Assembly: GCF_018139625.1 (NCBI RefSeq)
Contig: NZ_JAGSOH010000032.1
Span: forward strand, 1 to 60,391
Length of the DNA: 60,391 nt
Direction: 5' to 3'
Origin: Actinospica acidithermotolerans
GTDB taxonomy: Bacteria; Actinomycetota; Actinomycetes; Streptomycetales; Catenulisporaceae
Shown: positions 1 through 7,618 of the stretch, piece after piece
Layout: each line of letters starts with the position of its first letter
How positions within the stretch are numbered: the first letter of the stretch is position 1
Notes under the pieces: model-generated
Database searches by the model: none
Seen by the model: only the letters and a program-made list of their open reading frames with translations
What the model was told of the DNA's origin: nothing
Translations under genes and position numbers: made by a program

Positions 1-777
1 GCGGTGGCGCTGGGGGCCGCGGTGCTCGCGGCGGTGGCGTTCGCGGTTCGGCGGGGGCGGGCGCTGGCCGACGCTTGGAGGCACGCCCAATCGCTGCCGG
101 GGCACGGCGAGCTCGTGGTGACCGGGGACGCGGCGGCGGACGCGTATGCGGTGCCGGGGTGGCCCGGGCGGATCGTCGTGTCGGAGGGGATGCTCGGCGC
201 GCTCGACGATCGTGGGCGGGCCGCGTTGCTCGCGCACGAACGTGCGCACCTGAAGAACCACCATCACTGGTTCACGGCGGTTGCGCGCCTGTCGGCTGCG
301 GCGAATCCACTGGTCAGGCCCCTTGCGTCGGCAGTTGAGTACGCCGTCGAGCGTTGGGCGGACGAGGCGGCCGCTGCGGAGGTCGGCGATCGGCAGCTCG
401 TGGCGCGAGCGATCGCCAGCGCAGCGATGGCGGCGAAGGCCACCCGCGCCGCATCCGCAATGGGCGGCGCCCTCGGGGCCCTCGGCTCGGGAATCTGCGC
501 GAGGGCGAGCGGGCGTGGGCAGATCGCGCAGTTCAGCGTCGGAGGACGGCGGCCGTTCGCCTGGTTGGCGGGCCGCGATCAGCGGCTCGCCGGCGCTGGG
601 CCGGTTCCCCGGCGAGTGGCGGCATTGCTCGCACCGGCGCCCACGTCGCGCGGCGGTCTGGCCACGCTCGCGGCAAGCCTCCTGTTCCTCGGGGCCGTGA
701 CCGTCTGCGCCCTGGTGGCAGCCGACCACCTGCAGGATCTTCTCTCTTTCGCCCACGCGACCGTAGACCGGGGCTAG
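1..777 (+). CDS. M56 (BlaR1-type) membrane metallopeptidase, 5' end missing
   Basis: Integral-membrane zinc peptidase of the BlaR1/M56 family; the reading frame is already open at base 1, so the N-terminus lies outside the window. Visible are a hydrophobic segment at the start, the zinc motif HERAH (a perfect HExxH) about residue 80, a downstream ERWADEAA helix that supplies the third-ligand region, and a C-terminal membrane segment near residues 220-240. In this family such proteins are usually encoded next to a BlaI/CopY repressor that they cleave or inactivate; that gene would lie just upstream, outside the window. The palindrome at 909-941 may be a repressor site. The family is clear, the signal sensed is unknown. 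Confidence 0.8.
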   Translation, partial: AVALGAAVLAAVAFAVRRGRALADAWRHAQSLPGHGELVVTGDAAADAYAVPGWPGRIVVSEGMLGALDDRGRAALLAHERAHLKNHHHWFTAVARLSAAANPLVRPLASAVEYAVERWADEAAAAEVGDRQLVARAIASAAMAAKATRAASAMGGALGALGSGICARASGRGQIAQFSVGGRRPFAWLAGRDQRLAGAGPVPRRVAALLAPAPTSRGGLATLAASLLFLGAVTVCALVAADHLQDLLSFAHATVDRG

Positions 778-908
778 ACCGGGACTAGACCGAGTTCTGG
801 GCCTGGGCTGGTCCGCGGCCGCGCACGCGGAGGTCGACCCGGGCTGGGGCACACCGTTTCTCTCCAGCTTCTCCCCAGCCGGGCGTCGCCGTTGAAGCAC
901 GCAATCCT

Positions 909-941
909 CTACACTGCTGTAAAAGTTCTACAGCGGCGTAG
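909..941. promoter_or_regulatory. 33-bp imperfect palindrome, candidate BlaI-type operator
   Basis: Thirteen of 16 base pairs are symmetric around base 925. It can also be read as two tandem half-palindromes, CTACACTGCTGTAA and CTACAGCGGCGTAG, 19 bp apart. The TACA...TGTA arms resemble BlaI/MecI operators, although the 4-bp centre is longer than the 2-bp centre of staphylococcal sites. It lies between the M56 gene and dedA, 33 bp before the dedA start, where a bound repressor would control dedA. The symmetry is seen; the regulator is inferred. Confidence 0.5.
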
Positions 942-974
942 ATTTGATCTCGAACCGGCCGGAGGGCCCACTCC

Positions 975-1610
975 ATGCACTATCTGGCGTTCGACCCGCT
1001 CAGCGCGAACGGCTATCTCTCCAGCCTCGGCGCGTTCGGGGTGTTCCTTGTGCTCTTCGCCGAGACGGGGCTGCTTGTCGGGTTCTTCCTGCCGGGGGAT
1101 TCGCTGCTGTTCACGGCCGGATTGCTGTGCACGACGTCGGCGGGCGGGAGCAGTGTGCATCTGAGCCTCGCGGCGGTGATCCCGGCGGCGATCGCGGGGG
1201 CGCTGCTCGGGGCGCAGGTCGGGTATGTGATCGGGAAGCGGGGCGGGCGGCCGTTGCTCGCGCGGAGTGAGAACAAGCATCTGCAGCGCGGGATCGAGCG
1301 AGCCGAGGAGATCCTGGAGCGCTACGGGCAGGGCAAGGCGATTGTGCTGGCTCGCTTCATTCCGGTCGTGCGCACGGTGCTCAACCCGCTCGCGGGCATC
1401 CTCGAGGTGCCCACGCGCACGTTCGTGCTCTGGCAGTCGATCGGCGGCGTGGTCTGGGTCGTCGGCGTCACACTCGCCGGGTACGCGCTCGGCTCCAGCA
1501 TTCCGAACATCGACAAGTATCTGCTGCCGATCATCGCGGTCATCGTCGTCATCTCGCTGATTCCGCTGGCGTTGGAGCTGCGCCGCTCCCGCCGCAGCAG
1601 CGAGGGATAG
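975..1610 (+). CDS. DedA family membrane protein
   Basis: A 211-residue DedA/SNARE-associated (VTT domain) protein, a family of proton-coupled lipid transporters or flippases in the cytoplasmic membrane. The diagnostic FAETGLLVGFFLPGDSLLF motif lies near residues 29-47 and the amphipathic ARFIPVVRTVLNPLAG motif near residues 130-145. Several hydrophobic segments follow, ending in a basic C-terminal tail. ATG 975 is preceded by GGAGGG at about 9 bp. Length is normal for the family. The 33-bp palindrome upstream suggests it is controlled together with the adjacent BlaR1-like system, possibly as an envelope-stress response; that link is inference. Confidence 0.88.
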   Translation: MHYLAFDPLSANGYLSSLGAFGVFLVLFAETGLLVGFFLPGDSLLFTAGLLCTTSAGGSSVHLSLAAVIPAAIAGALLGAQVGYVIGKRGGRPLLARSENKHLQRGIERAEEILERYGQGKAIVLARFIPVVRTVLNPLAGILEVPTRTFVLWQSIGGVVWVVGVTLAGYALGSSIPNIDKYLLPIIAVIVVISLIPLALELRRSRRSSEG

Positions 1611-1669
1611 CCGGCGAGGCGGGCGCGGCGGCGCGGTCAGGCCGGGTCAGGCCGGGTCAGGGGTGCCGC

Positions 1670-2185
1670 TCAGCCGAGGGCGGCGAGGATGTCGGCTACG
1701 ACGTCGTCGGGGGTGGAGTCGGCGGTGATCGGGACGTCCAGCACGTGCTCGTCGGGGTCGGGCGCTTCCAGGTCACGGTACTGACTCGCCAGCAGGTCGG
1801 CTGGGAAGAAGTGGCCTGCGCGCCTGGCCAGCCGGGCGCCGACGAGGTCGGCCGGGGCGTCCAGGAACACGAAGCGGACGTTCGGCCGGCCCGTGCGGAG
1901 CTCGTCGCGGTAGGCGCGCTTGAGTGCGGAGCACGTGACCACCGCGGGGTGCTCTTCGGCGGTCGCCTCGTCGATGAAGGCGCCGATGGCCCTGAGCCAG
2001 GGCTCGCGGTCGGCGTCGGTGAGGGGCAGGCCGGAGGCCATCTTGGCGACGTTGGCGGGCGGGTGGAAGGCGTCGGCCTCGGCGTACACCCAGTCGAGGC
2101 GCTTCGCGAGAAGGGTGCCTATCGTCGTCTTGCCGCTGCCGGACACGCCGCACACGAGCAGCACCGGGACCTGGTTCGCCATCAT
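1670..2185 (-). CDS. gntK: Gluconokinase
   Basis: Phosphorylates D-gluconate to 6-phosphogluconate with ATP, feeding the pentose phosphate route. The 171-residue protein has the shikimate-kinase-like fold of bacterial GntK: P-loop GVSGSGKTT at residues 14-22, the gluconate-binding stretch YAEADAFHPPANVAKM, LTDADREPWL, and CSALKRAYRDELR. Two ATGs lie at the start (2185 and 2182); either would work. The start overlaps the stop of an AraC-family relic by ATGA, so the gene was probably once translationally coupled to a complete regulator. No gluconate permease is adjacent. Confidence 0.92.
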   Translation of the reverse strand: MMANQVPVLLVCGVSGSGKTTIGTLLAKRLDWVYAEADAFHPPANVAKMASGLPLTDADREPWLRAIGAFIDEATAEEHPAVVTCSALKRAYRDELRTGRPNVRFVFLDAPADLVGARLARRAGHFFPADLLASQYRDLEAPDPDEHVLDVPITADSTPDDVVADILAALG

Positions 2186-2319
2186 GATCTGAAAAAATAC
2201 GCCATCGGCGGCTGCCCGGTCTCCCGGCGGAATGCGGCGACGAGGGCGCTGGCCGACTCATACCCGACCCGCCTGGCCACACGGTCGACGGCCGCTCCTG
2301 CCACGGTGCTGACCCGGCT
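2182..2319 (-). pseudogene. C-terminal relic of an AraC-family regulator
   Basis: Translating the minus strand in the frame that ends TGA at 2184-2182 gives 45 codons containing VARRVGYESASALVAAF and then RRETGQPPMAYF. This is the second helix-turn-helix and tail typical of AraC/XylS regulators (VGYES.SAF...FRRE.G..P..Y). A stop codon lies immediately upstream, there is no start codon or first HTH, and no AraC ligand domain is present. The remnant abuts gntK, so it may once have regulated gluconate use. Too short to be functional; I call it decayed. Confidence 0.6.
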
Positions 2320-2417
2320 TCAGATGCTCGGGTTCGCGCAGATCACGGTGGTCCTGGACGAGAAGCTCAAGTTCACCGCCAGGAAGGCGGCCGCGAAGGT
2401 GGCCCCGCGAAATGCGG

Positions 2418-2447
2418 TTGCGGGACGAGGCGCCGAGGATCTAGCCT
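2418..2447 (+). promoter_or_regulatory. Candidate promoter for the T-box/aspS transcript
   Basis: TTGCGG (2418-2423), an 18-bp spacer and TAGCCT (2442-2447) match the TTGnnn/TAGnnT pattern of actinobacterial housekeeping promoters. Transcription would start near 2454, just before the T-box leader at 2461. Inferred from spacing and position only. Confidence 0.4.
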
Positions 2448-2460
2448 CGTCGCAACGCGC

Positions 2461-2743
2461 TGACGGAGACGAGTAGCCGCACCGGTTCAGGCAGTAGGAG
2501 AGAGCCGCCCCCAGGCTGAGAGGGCCCGGCACTGCCTCGGTCGGCGAAGACCCTCCCGAGTGCGGGGAGGAACGGAGCCGCCGTGCCGCGCGGCTCCCCA
2601 TGCCCCGCCGGCCGGCCCCCGTCATCGGGCCGATTTCGAGGCCGCCGCCGTCGTACGGCAGCGGCGGCGAAGGTGCGGTGGTACCGCGAGTCCCCTTCTC
2701 GCCCGCACCCCCAAGGGATCACCACACATGTGAAGGCACTGTG
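2461..2743 (+). ncRNA. T-box leader riboswitch, predicted tRNA-Asp specificity
   Basis: The leader shows the hallmarks of a T-box. The AGTA element is at 2472-2475. A lower Stem I helix forms from GCCG/ACCG (2476-2484) with CGGT/CGGC (2538-2545). The helix GGCAGT (2490-2495)/ACTGCC (2531-2536) is next, then AGAGAGCCG and GGCTGAGAG in the apical part. On the 3' side GAA precedes GAC (2549-2551) and CCGAGT, the usual specifier position, so the specifier reads GAC (Asp). The conserved GGTGGTACCGCG is at 2677-2688, with bulge UGGU (2679-2682) to pair with the uncharged tRNA 3' end. CCTTC (2694-2698) can pair with the GAAGG Shine-Dalgarno (2732-2736) and there is no U-tract, which suggests translational rather than transcriptional control. 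The U in UGGU would prefer A73, whereas tRNA-Asp usually has G73 (a G-U pair remains possible). Confidence 0.85.
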
Positions 2744-4069
2744 ATGATCTCCATCCCATCCACCGGCTCCGCGGAGCGGGTCCTGATCAGCGAACTGCCC
2801 GCGTGCGCGGACCGGCCGGTGTCCGTCGAGGGCTGGCTGCACCGGCGGCGCACGCTGAAGACGGTCACCTTTCTCGTCCTGCGCGACCGGACCGGTCTCG
2901 TCCAGGCCGTGCTGCGCGAGCCGCATGCGAGCGCCCTCGAGCATCTGACCGAGGAGAGCGTGCTGCGGGTCAGCGGGATCGTTAAGGCGAACAGGCAGGC
3001 TCCGGGCGGAATCGAACTGATCGAGCCGCACGTGGCCGTGCTCTCCGGCAGCACCGAGCCGGCCCCGTTCGACCTGTATCGGCCGACCGTTCCCGCGACG
3101 CTGCCGACGATCCTCGACCACTCCCCGGTCACCCTGCGGCATCCGCGACTTCGTGCGCCGCACGTGATCGCGGCCGCCTCCGTGGCCGGCTATCGGGCGG
3201 CGTTGGACGGGCTCGGGTTCACCGAGATCCACACGCCGAAGATCGTCGGGTCATCGACCGAGTCCGGCGCGAACGTCTTCGAGGTCGACTACTTCGGCAC
3301 GCGCGCATACCTGGCGCAGTCCCCGCAGTTCTTCAAGCAGATGATGGTCGGCGTCTTCGAACGCGTCTACGAGACCGGCCCGGTCTTCCGCGCGGAGCCG
3401 AGTGACACGGCGCGTCACCTGGCGCAATACACGTCGCTGGACGCCGAATTGGGGTTCATCGACGACCACCGCGACGTGATGGAGGTGCTGCGCGAGGCCG
3501 TGGACGGCATGCTCTCCGCGGTCCGCGAGCGGGCGCAGGAGGAGTGCGAACTGCTCGGAGCGCGGCTGCCCGAGGTTCCAGCGCGGATCCCGGAGATCCA
3601 TTTCGCGCAGGCGCAGGAGCTGCTGGCCGCGCACACGGCGCAGGACCCGCGCGGCGAGCCCGACCTCGCTCCGGCGCACGAGCGCTGGCTGTGCGAGTGG
3701 GCGGCGCGCGAGCACGGCAGCGAGTTCCTGTTCGTGACCGGCTACCCGATGCGCAAGCGGCCGTTCTACACGCACGCGGAGCCGGGCCGGCCCGAGTACT
3801 CGAACAGCTTCGACCTGCTGTTCCGCGGGCTGGAGATCGTCACCGGCGGGCAGCGGCTGCACAAGTACGAGGACTACGTCGCGGCGCTCGCGGAGCGCGG
3901 CGAGGGCGTCGAGGCGTACGAAGGCTACCTGCAGGCGTTCCGGCGCGGGATGCCGCCGCACGGCGGGTTCGCTATGGGGCTCGAACGCTGGGTGGCTCGG
4001 TTGGTCGGCGCGGAGAACGTTCGGCTCGCGACGCTCTTCCCGCGCGACATCACGCGGCTGAGCCCCTGA
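2744..4069 (+). CDS. aspS: Archaeal-type aspartyl-tRNA synthetase (AspS2-like)
   Basis: Class II synthetase that charges tRNA with aspartate. At 441 residues it has the short archaeal/eukaryotic architecture, without the large insertion of bacterial AspRS. An N-terminal OB anticodon-binding domain (about residues 15-115) precedes the catalytic core. Motif 2 is FRAEPSDTARHL and motif 3 is GFAMGLERW followed by ATLFPRD. ATG 2744 follows GAAGG at 7 bp; the frame is open further upstream, but that part is the T-box RNA. Proteins of this type are often non-discriminating (Asp onto tRNA-Asp and tRNA-Asn). It is probably a second copy beside a housekeeping enzyme elsewhere, which could be a resistance or stress paralogue; that is inference. 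Confidence 0.9.
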   Translation: MISIPSTGSAERVLISELPACADRPVSVEGWLHRRRTLKTVTFLVLRDRTGLVQAVLREPHASALEHLTEESVLRVSGIVKANRQAPGGIELIEPHVAVLSGSTEPAPFDLYRPTVPATLPTILDHSPVTLRHPRLRAPHVIAAASVAGYRAALDGLGFTEIHTPKIVGSSTESGANVFEVDYFGTRAYLAQSPQFFKQMMVGVFERVYETGPVFRAEPSDTARHLAQYTSLDAELGFIDDHRDVMEVLREAVDGMLSAVRERAQEECELLGARLPEVPARIPEIHFAQAQELLAAHTAQDPRGEPDLAPAHERWLCEWAAREHGSEFLFVTGYPMRKRPFYTHAEPGRPEYSNSFDLLFRGLEIVTGGQRLHKYEDYVAALAERGEGVEAYEGYLQAFRRGMPPHGGFAMGLERWVARLVGAENVRLATLFPRDITRLSP

Positions 4070-4093
4070 CGGGGGATGAGCTCGAAGGGGTAA

Positions 4094-4121
4094 GGGAGCT
4101 GCCTCGAACGGGGCGGCTCCC
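4094..4121 (+). terminator. Terminator-like hairpin after aspS
   Basis: GGGAGCTGCC (4094-4103) and GGCGGCTCCC (4112-4121) form a 10-bp stem with one wobble and an 8-nt loop, 24 bp behind the aspS stop codon. There is no clear U-tract, as is common in high-GC actinobacteria. Confidence 0.55.
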
Positions 4122-4173
4122 CCTCGCCGCGTGCCGGATCTGCGTCGGGACCGGCGCGAGGCCGAAGTGGTCG

Positions 4174-4233
4174 GGGTCCGCGGCCGACCAGTTTGCGGCC
4201 GCCCAGTTTGCGGCCGCCGAGTCCGCGGCCGGC
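4174..4233. repeat. Four 15-bp tandem repeats
   Basis: Units start at 4174, 4189, 4204 and 4219. The two central copies are identical (CAGTTTGCGGCCGCC); the outer two share the GCGGCCG core. They lie in the 345-bp gap between aspS and the cyclic-di-GMP gene, which otherwise holds the terminator and a promoter. Function unknown. Confidence 0.7.
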
Positions 4234-4318
4234 GCGCGGCGGCGACCCTGGCCGCCTGGAAGCGGTGGACGCGGAGCGACCAGGCCAAATCGTTACCTCA
4301 CGGACTTCTCATGAATTC

Positions 4319-4346
4319 TGGACACTACATTATGTACTGGTATAGT
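4319..4346 (+). promoter_or_regulatory. Candidate promoter with embedded palindrome
   Basis: TGGACA (4319-4324), a 16-bp spacer and TATAGT (4341-4346) form a good sigma-70-type promoter in an AT-rich island about 70 bp before the next start codon. Inside the spacer, ACTACATTATGTACT (4324-4338) contains the dyad TACAT-T-ATGTA, a likely operator that would block polymerase. Confidence 0.5.
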
Positions 4347-4414
4347 CACTCGGGCCTGACCTCCGGACATAGGGTGAATATCTGAACTCGCTGTGCTTGG
4401 GAGGCTGATCCGCC

Positions 4415-7400
4415 TTGTCCCGCATCGAGGACCGAACGCTGCACCGGATCATCCGGTACGGGATCTGCCTCACAGCGCTCCTGCTCGCAGGGGCGCTCTC
4501 CTCGTCCGCCCGCCTGGCGACCTGGCCGGCCGCGGCGCTCCTCGCGCTGTCCGCGGTCTGCGTGGGCCCGGCGGTGAACCGCTCCGCCCGGCGCCGCGCG
4601 TGGTGGACCACGGCCGTCCTGCTGGCGGTCAACGCCGCGTGGATCATCACCGCGGTCGTCAATCACGGACATTCCGTCTATAACGGATCATTCGCCACCG
4701 GAAAGGTCATCCTGGCCTATCTGGTGACGGGGATCGCGGTGATGCTGACGATCACCGGGCGGATCCGCCGCTCGACCTGGCTCGGCGAGGTGGACCTGCT
4801 GGTCCTGCTCGTCACGCTCACGGCGCTGATCTGGACGCAGCTCGTCCTGCTGCTCACCCATGACTCGGCGAACACCGGCTCGTGGATCGCGATCATGGCC
4901 GCGTACGCGGCGGTCGACGTGATCGTGCTGGCCGCGCTGCGCCGGGAGCTGCGCCGCGAGCTGCCCGCCCCGCTGCGCGTCTGGGCGCTCGTGGCCGGCG
5001 CGCAGATGATGCTGCTGGCGGTGATCGGGTTCCTGATCACGCACCACGGCGGCGTCCACCTGCCGGACTACTGGTCCACGGCGATGCGCCTGATCTGGCT
5101 GACCGGCCTGGGACTGGTCGGCGGCTTCGCGATCATCCCCGCCCCGGCCGCCGCCGAGCCGAGCCGGGACGCGGCGCCCGCGGCGTGGTCCGCGACCTTC
5201 ACCTCGGCCCCGATCGCCCGGCCGACGGCCGCGACCGCGACGCTGCTGTTCGTCGTGCTGCTCGGGCCGCCGCTGGAGATCGCCGAGCCCGACATCGCGG
5301 GCTTCGTGATGCTGCTGCTGATCGTCGTGGTCGCGCTGCTGCTGCGCGACGCGCGGCGCCGCGCGAAGACCGACGAGACGATCCGCGAGATCGCCGTCGC
5401 GCTGGCCGGGGCTCCGGACACGGCGCACGTGCTGGCGTCCACGATGTCGGCCGTCGCGGCGTGCCCGGCGACGCGGCGGCACGGCGGGATCGTGGTGTGC
5501 GCGAACGGCCCCGAGGGTCCGGCCGCCACGGCCACGCTGGCGGCGGACCAGGCGGCCGCCGAACGCGCCACGGACGACGCGCGGCCGGTCGCGCGGATCG
5601 GCCGGGTGCTCGCCGGGCGCCCGCACATCACCGTCGTCCCGCCGGGCCAGCCCTCTGACATGGCCCAGCTGGCGATCGGCGTGGTGGGCGAGGTCTCCGC
5701 GCTCGGTGCCGGCCGCGCGCCGCTGGAGCTGCTCGCCGCGCAGGCGAGCCACGCCCTCGACCGGGTCCGGCTGACCGCCGAGCGCTCCCGCCGGGCCGGC
5801 GAGGCGCAGTTCCAGACGCTGGTGCGCAACGCCGCGGACGTGATCATGATCGTCACCGGCAGCGGGGCGGTGCGCTTCGCCAGCACCTCGGCGCGCGAGC
5901 TATTCGGTGAGTTCGACCCCTCGCGGGCCTGGGCCGAGGACGTGTTCGGCGAGGTCAACGCGCGGGCCGTGCGGCACCGCTTCACACTCCCCTACGACGA
6001 GTCCGACGAGCAGGTCCCCGAGTACTGGACCGTCGAGCGCGGCAAGGACGCACTGGAGCTCGAGGTGCGGTTCGCGGACCTGCGCCAGGATCCGACCGTG
6101 CGCGGCATCGTGCTGACCATAAGGGACGTCACCGAGCAGAAGCGGCTGCAGCGGGAGCTGGAGTACCTCGCGTTCCACGACTCACTCACCGACATCGGCA
6201 ACAGCCACCGCTTCGTCGCGCAGCTCGACGCGGCGCTCGCGCAGCCGCGCTCCTCGGCGCCCGGTTCGGCCCCGGTCGTGGCGATGCTGCAGATCAACAA
6301 CCTCTGGGACATCAACAACCTGCGCGGCCTGGACATACTGAACAAGGTGACGGTCGCGGTGGCCCGGCGGCTCGAGGCGCTGACCGGCGCTCCCGCCCGG
6401 ATCACCGGGGCCGTGTTCGGCGCGCTCGTGGTGCCCGACGAGTGCGGCTGCCACGACGCCGAGTCGCTGGCCAGGCGCCTGCAGATGGAGCTGTCGCGGC
6501 CGATCGAGATGGACGCCGACCTGGTCACGCCCGAGGTGATCGTCGGCACGGTGCCGCTGGTCGCGATCGGCAGCGCGCACGACGCGATCAGCCGGGCCGG
6601 GCTGGCGATGGCCGAGGCGAAGAACGACCTCCGGCGGCCCTGGCGCGCCTATCAGCAGTCGATGTCGGAGCGGGCCGTGAGCCGGTTCGCGCTGCGCAAC
6701 GACCTGTCGACCGCGCTCGCCGGGAACGCGCTGAGCCTGCACTACCAGCCGGTCGTCGACATGAAGACGGGCGGCGTGGTCGCGTTCGAGGCGCTCTCGC
6801 GCTGGCAGCACCCGCTGCAGGGCGCGATCCCGCCGGACTCCTTCGTGCCGCTGGCCGAGGAGACGGGCCTGATCGTGCCGCTCGGACGCTGGGCGCTGCG
6901 GCAGGCGGTCGCCGACTTCGAGCACCTGCGGCAGCTGGCCACGCCGCCGTGCCGCTTGCTGCGGGTCGCGGTGAACGTATCGGCGCTGCAGCTCGCGGAG
7001 CCGGACTTCACGGCTGACGTCGCGGCCGTGCTGGAGTCGAGCGGGATGGCGCCCGCGTCGCTGTGCCTGGAGATCACGGAGAGCTCGGTGATCGACGGCA
7101 CCGGCCGGACGCTGGAGGCGCTGCGCGATCTGAAGTCGATGGGCGTCTCCCTCGCGATCGACGACTTCGGCACCGGGCACTCGGCGCTCAGCTACCTGCC
7201 GGACATGCCGTTCGACGTGCTGAAGGTGGACAAATCGTTCATCGACACGATCAACACGTCCACGGCGCGGGCCGAGATCGTGCGGGGCATCGTCGGCATG
7301 GCGGCCGCCGTGGGCATGCGCGTGGTGGCCGAGGGCATCGAGACGCGCGAGCAGGCGCAACTGCTCAGGGAAGCGTCGTGCCACTACGGCCAGGGCTATC

Positions 7401-7528
7401 TGTACTCGAAGCCGCTGCCGCTGGCGAAGGCCGTCAGCGAGTTCGGTCCGGCGCAGGAGCCCAAGCCGCCGCAAGCGCGCGCGAACAACGGCCACCACGT
7501 GAAGCGGCCGAGCGTCGGCCTCGCGTAG
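4415..7528 (+). CDS. Membrane PAS-GGDEF(degenerate)-EAL protein, predicted c-di-GMP phosphodiesterase
   Basis: A 1037-residue membrane signalling protein. Residues 10-310 contain about eight to nine hydrophobic segments. A linker is followed by a PAS domain (about 465-565, starting FQTLVRNAADVIMIV), a GGDEF-fold domain (about 580-745) and an EAL domain (about 770-1010). The GGDEF signature is replaced by ITGAVFGAL near residue 665, so diguanylate cyclase activity is unlikely. The EAL domain keeps FEALSRW, NVSALQL, ITESSV, DDFGTGHS, KVDKSF and VAEGIE, so cyclic-di-GMP hydrolysis is likely, perhaps tuned by GTP on the dead GGDEF domain. The start is TTG 4415 behind GGGAGG at 10 bp. Cyclic-di-GMP controls development in actinomycetes. 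Monocistronic. Confidence 0.88.
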   Translation: MSRIEDRTLHRIIRYGICLTALLLAGALSSSARLATWPAAALLALSAVCVGPAVNRSARRRAWWTTAVLLAVNAAWIITAVVNHGHSVYNGSFATGKVILAYLVTGIAVMLTITGRIRRSTWLGEVDLLVLLVTLTALIWTQLVLLLTHDSANTGSWIAIMAAYAAVDVIVLAALRRELRRELPAPLRVWALVAGAQMMLLAVIGFLITHHGGVHLPDYWSTAMRLIWLTGLGLVGGFAIIPAPAAAEPSRDAAPAAWSATFTSAPIARPTAATATLLFVVLLGPPLEIAEPDIAGFVMLLLIVVVALLLRDARRRAKTDETIREIAVALAGAPDTAHVLASTMSAVAACPATRRHGGIVVCANGPEGPAATATLAADQAAAERATDDARPVARIGRVLAGRPHITVVPPGQPSDMAQLAIGVVGEVSALGAGRAPLELLAAQASHALDRVRLTAERSRRAGEAQFQTLVRNAADVIMIVTGSGAVRFASTSARELFGEFDPSRAWAEDVFGEVNARAVRHRFTLPYDESDEQVPEYWTVERGKDALELEVRFADLRQDPTVRGIVLTIRDVTEQKRLQRELEYLAFHDSLTDIGNSHRFVAQLDAALAQPRSSAPGSAPVVAMLQINNLWDINNLRGLDILNKVTVAVARRLEALTGAPARITGAVFGALVVPDECGCHDAESLARRLQMELSRPIEMDADLVTPEVIVGTVPLVAIGSAHDAISRAGLAMAEAKNDLRRPWRAYQQSMSERAVSRFALRNDLSTALAGNALSLHYQPVVDMKTGGVVAFEALSRWQHPLQGAIPPDSFVPLAEETGLIVPLGRWALRQAVADFEHLRQLATPPCRLLRVAVNVSALQLAEPDFTADVAAVLESSGMAPASLCLEITESSVIDGTGRTLEALRDLKSMGVSLAIDDFGTGHSALSYLPDMPFDVLKVDKSFIDTINTSTARAEIVRGIVGMAAAVGMRVVAEGIETREQAQLLREASCHYGQGYLYSKPLPLAKAVSEFGPAQEPKPPQARANNGHHVKRPSVGLA

Positions 7529-7618
7529 ACGGTGACCGGCGGACGGTAGACGGGCGGCCGGTAGACGGCTGTCGTCCGATCAGGCGTCGAAGTCGATCCG
7601 CCCGGAGCCCGTGGCCGG

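Noticed and set aside
1745-2476. 243-codon plus-strand frame opposite gluconokinase
   Set aside because: Mostly antisense of gntK; only its last third is outside a gene and shows no recognisable domain.
2600-2743. 48-codon N-terminal extension of the AspRS frame
   Set aside because: This stretch is the T-box RNA; the family N-terminus and the Shine-Dalgarno place the start at 2744.
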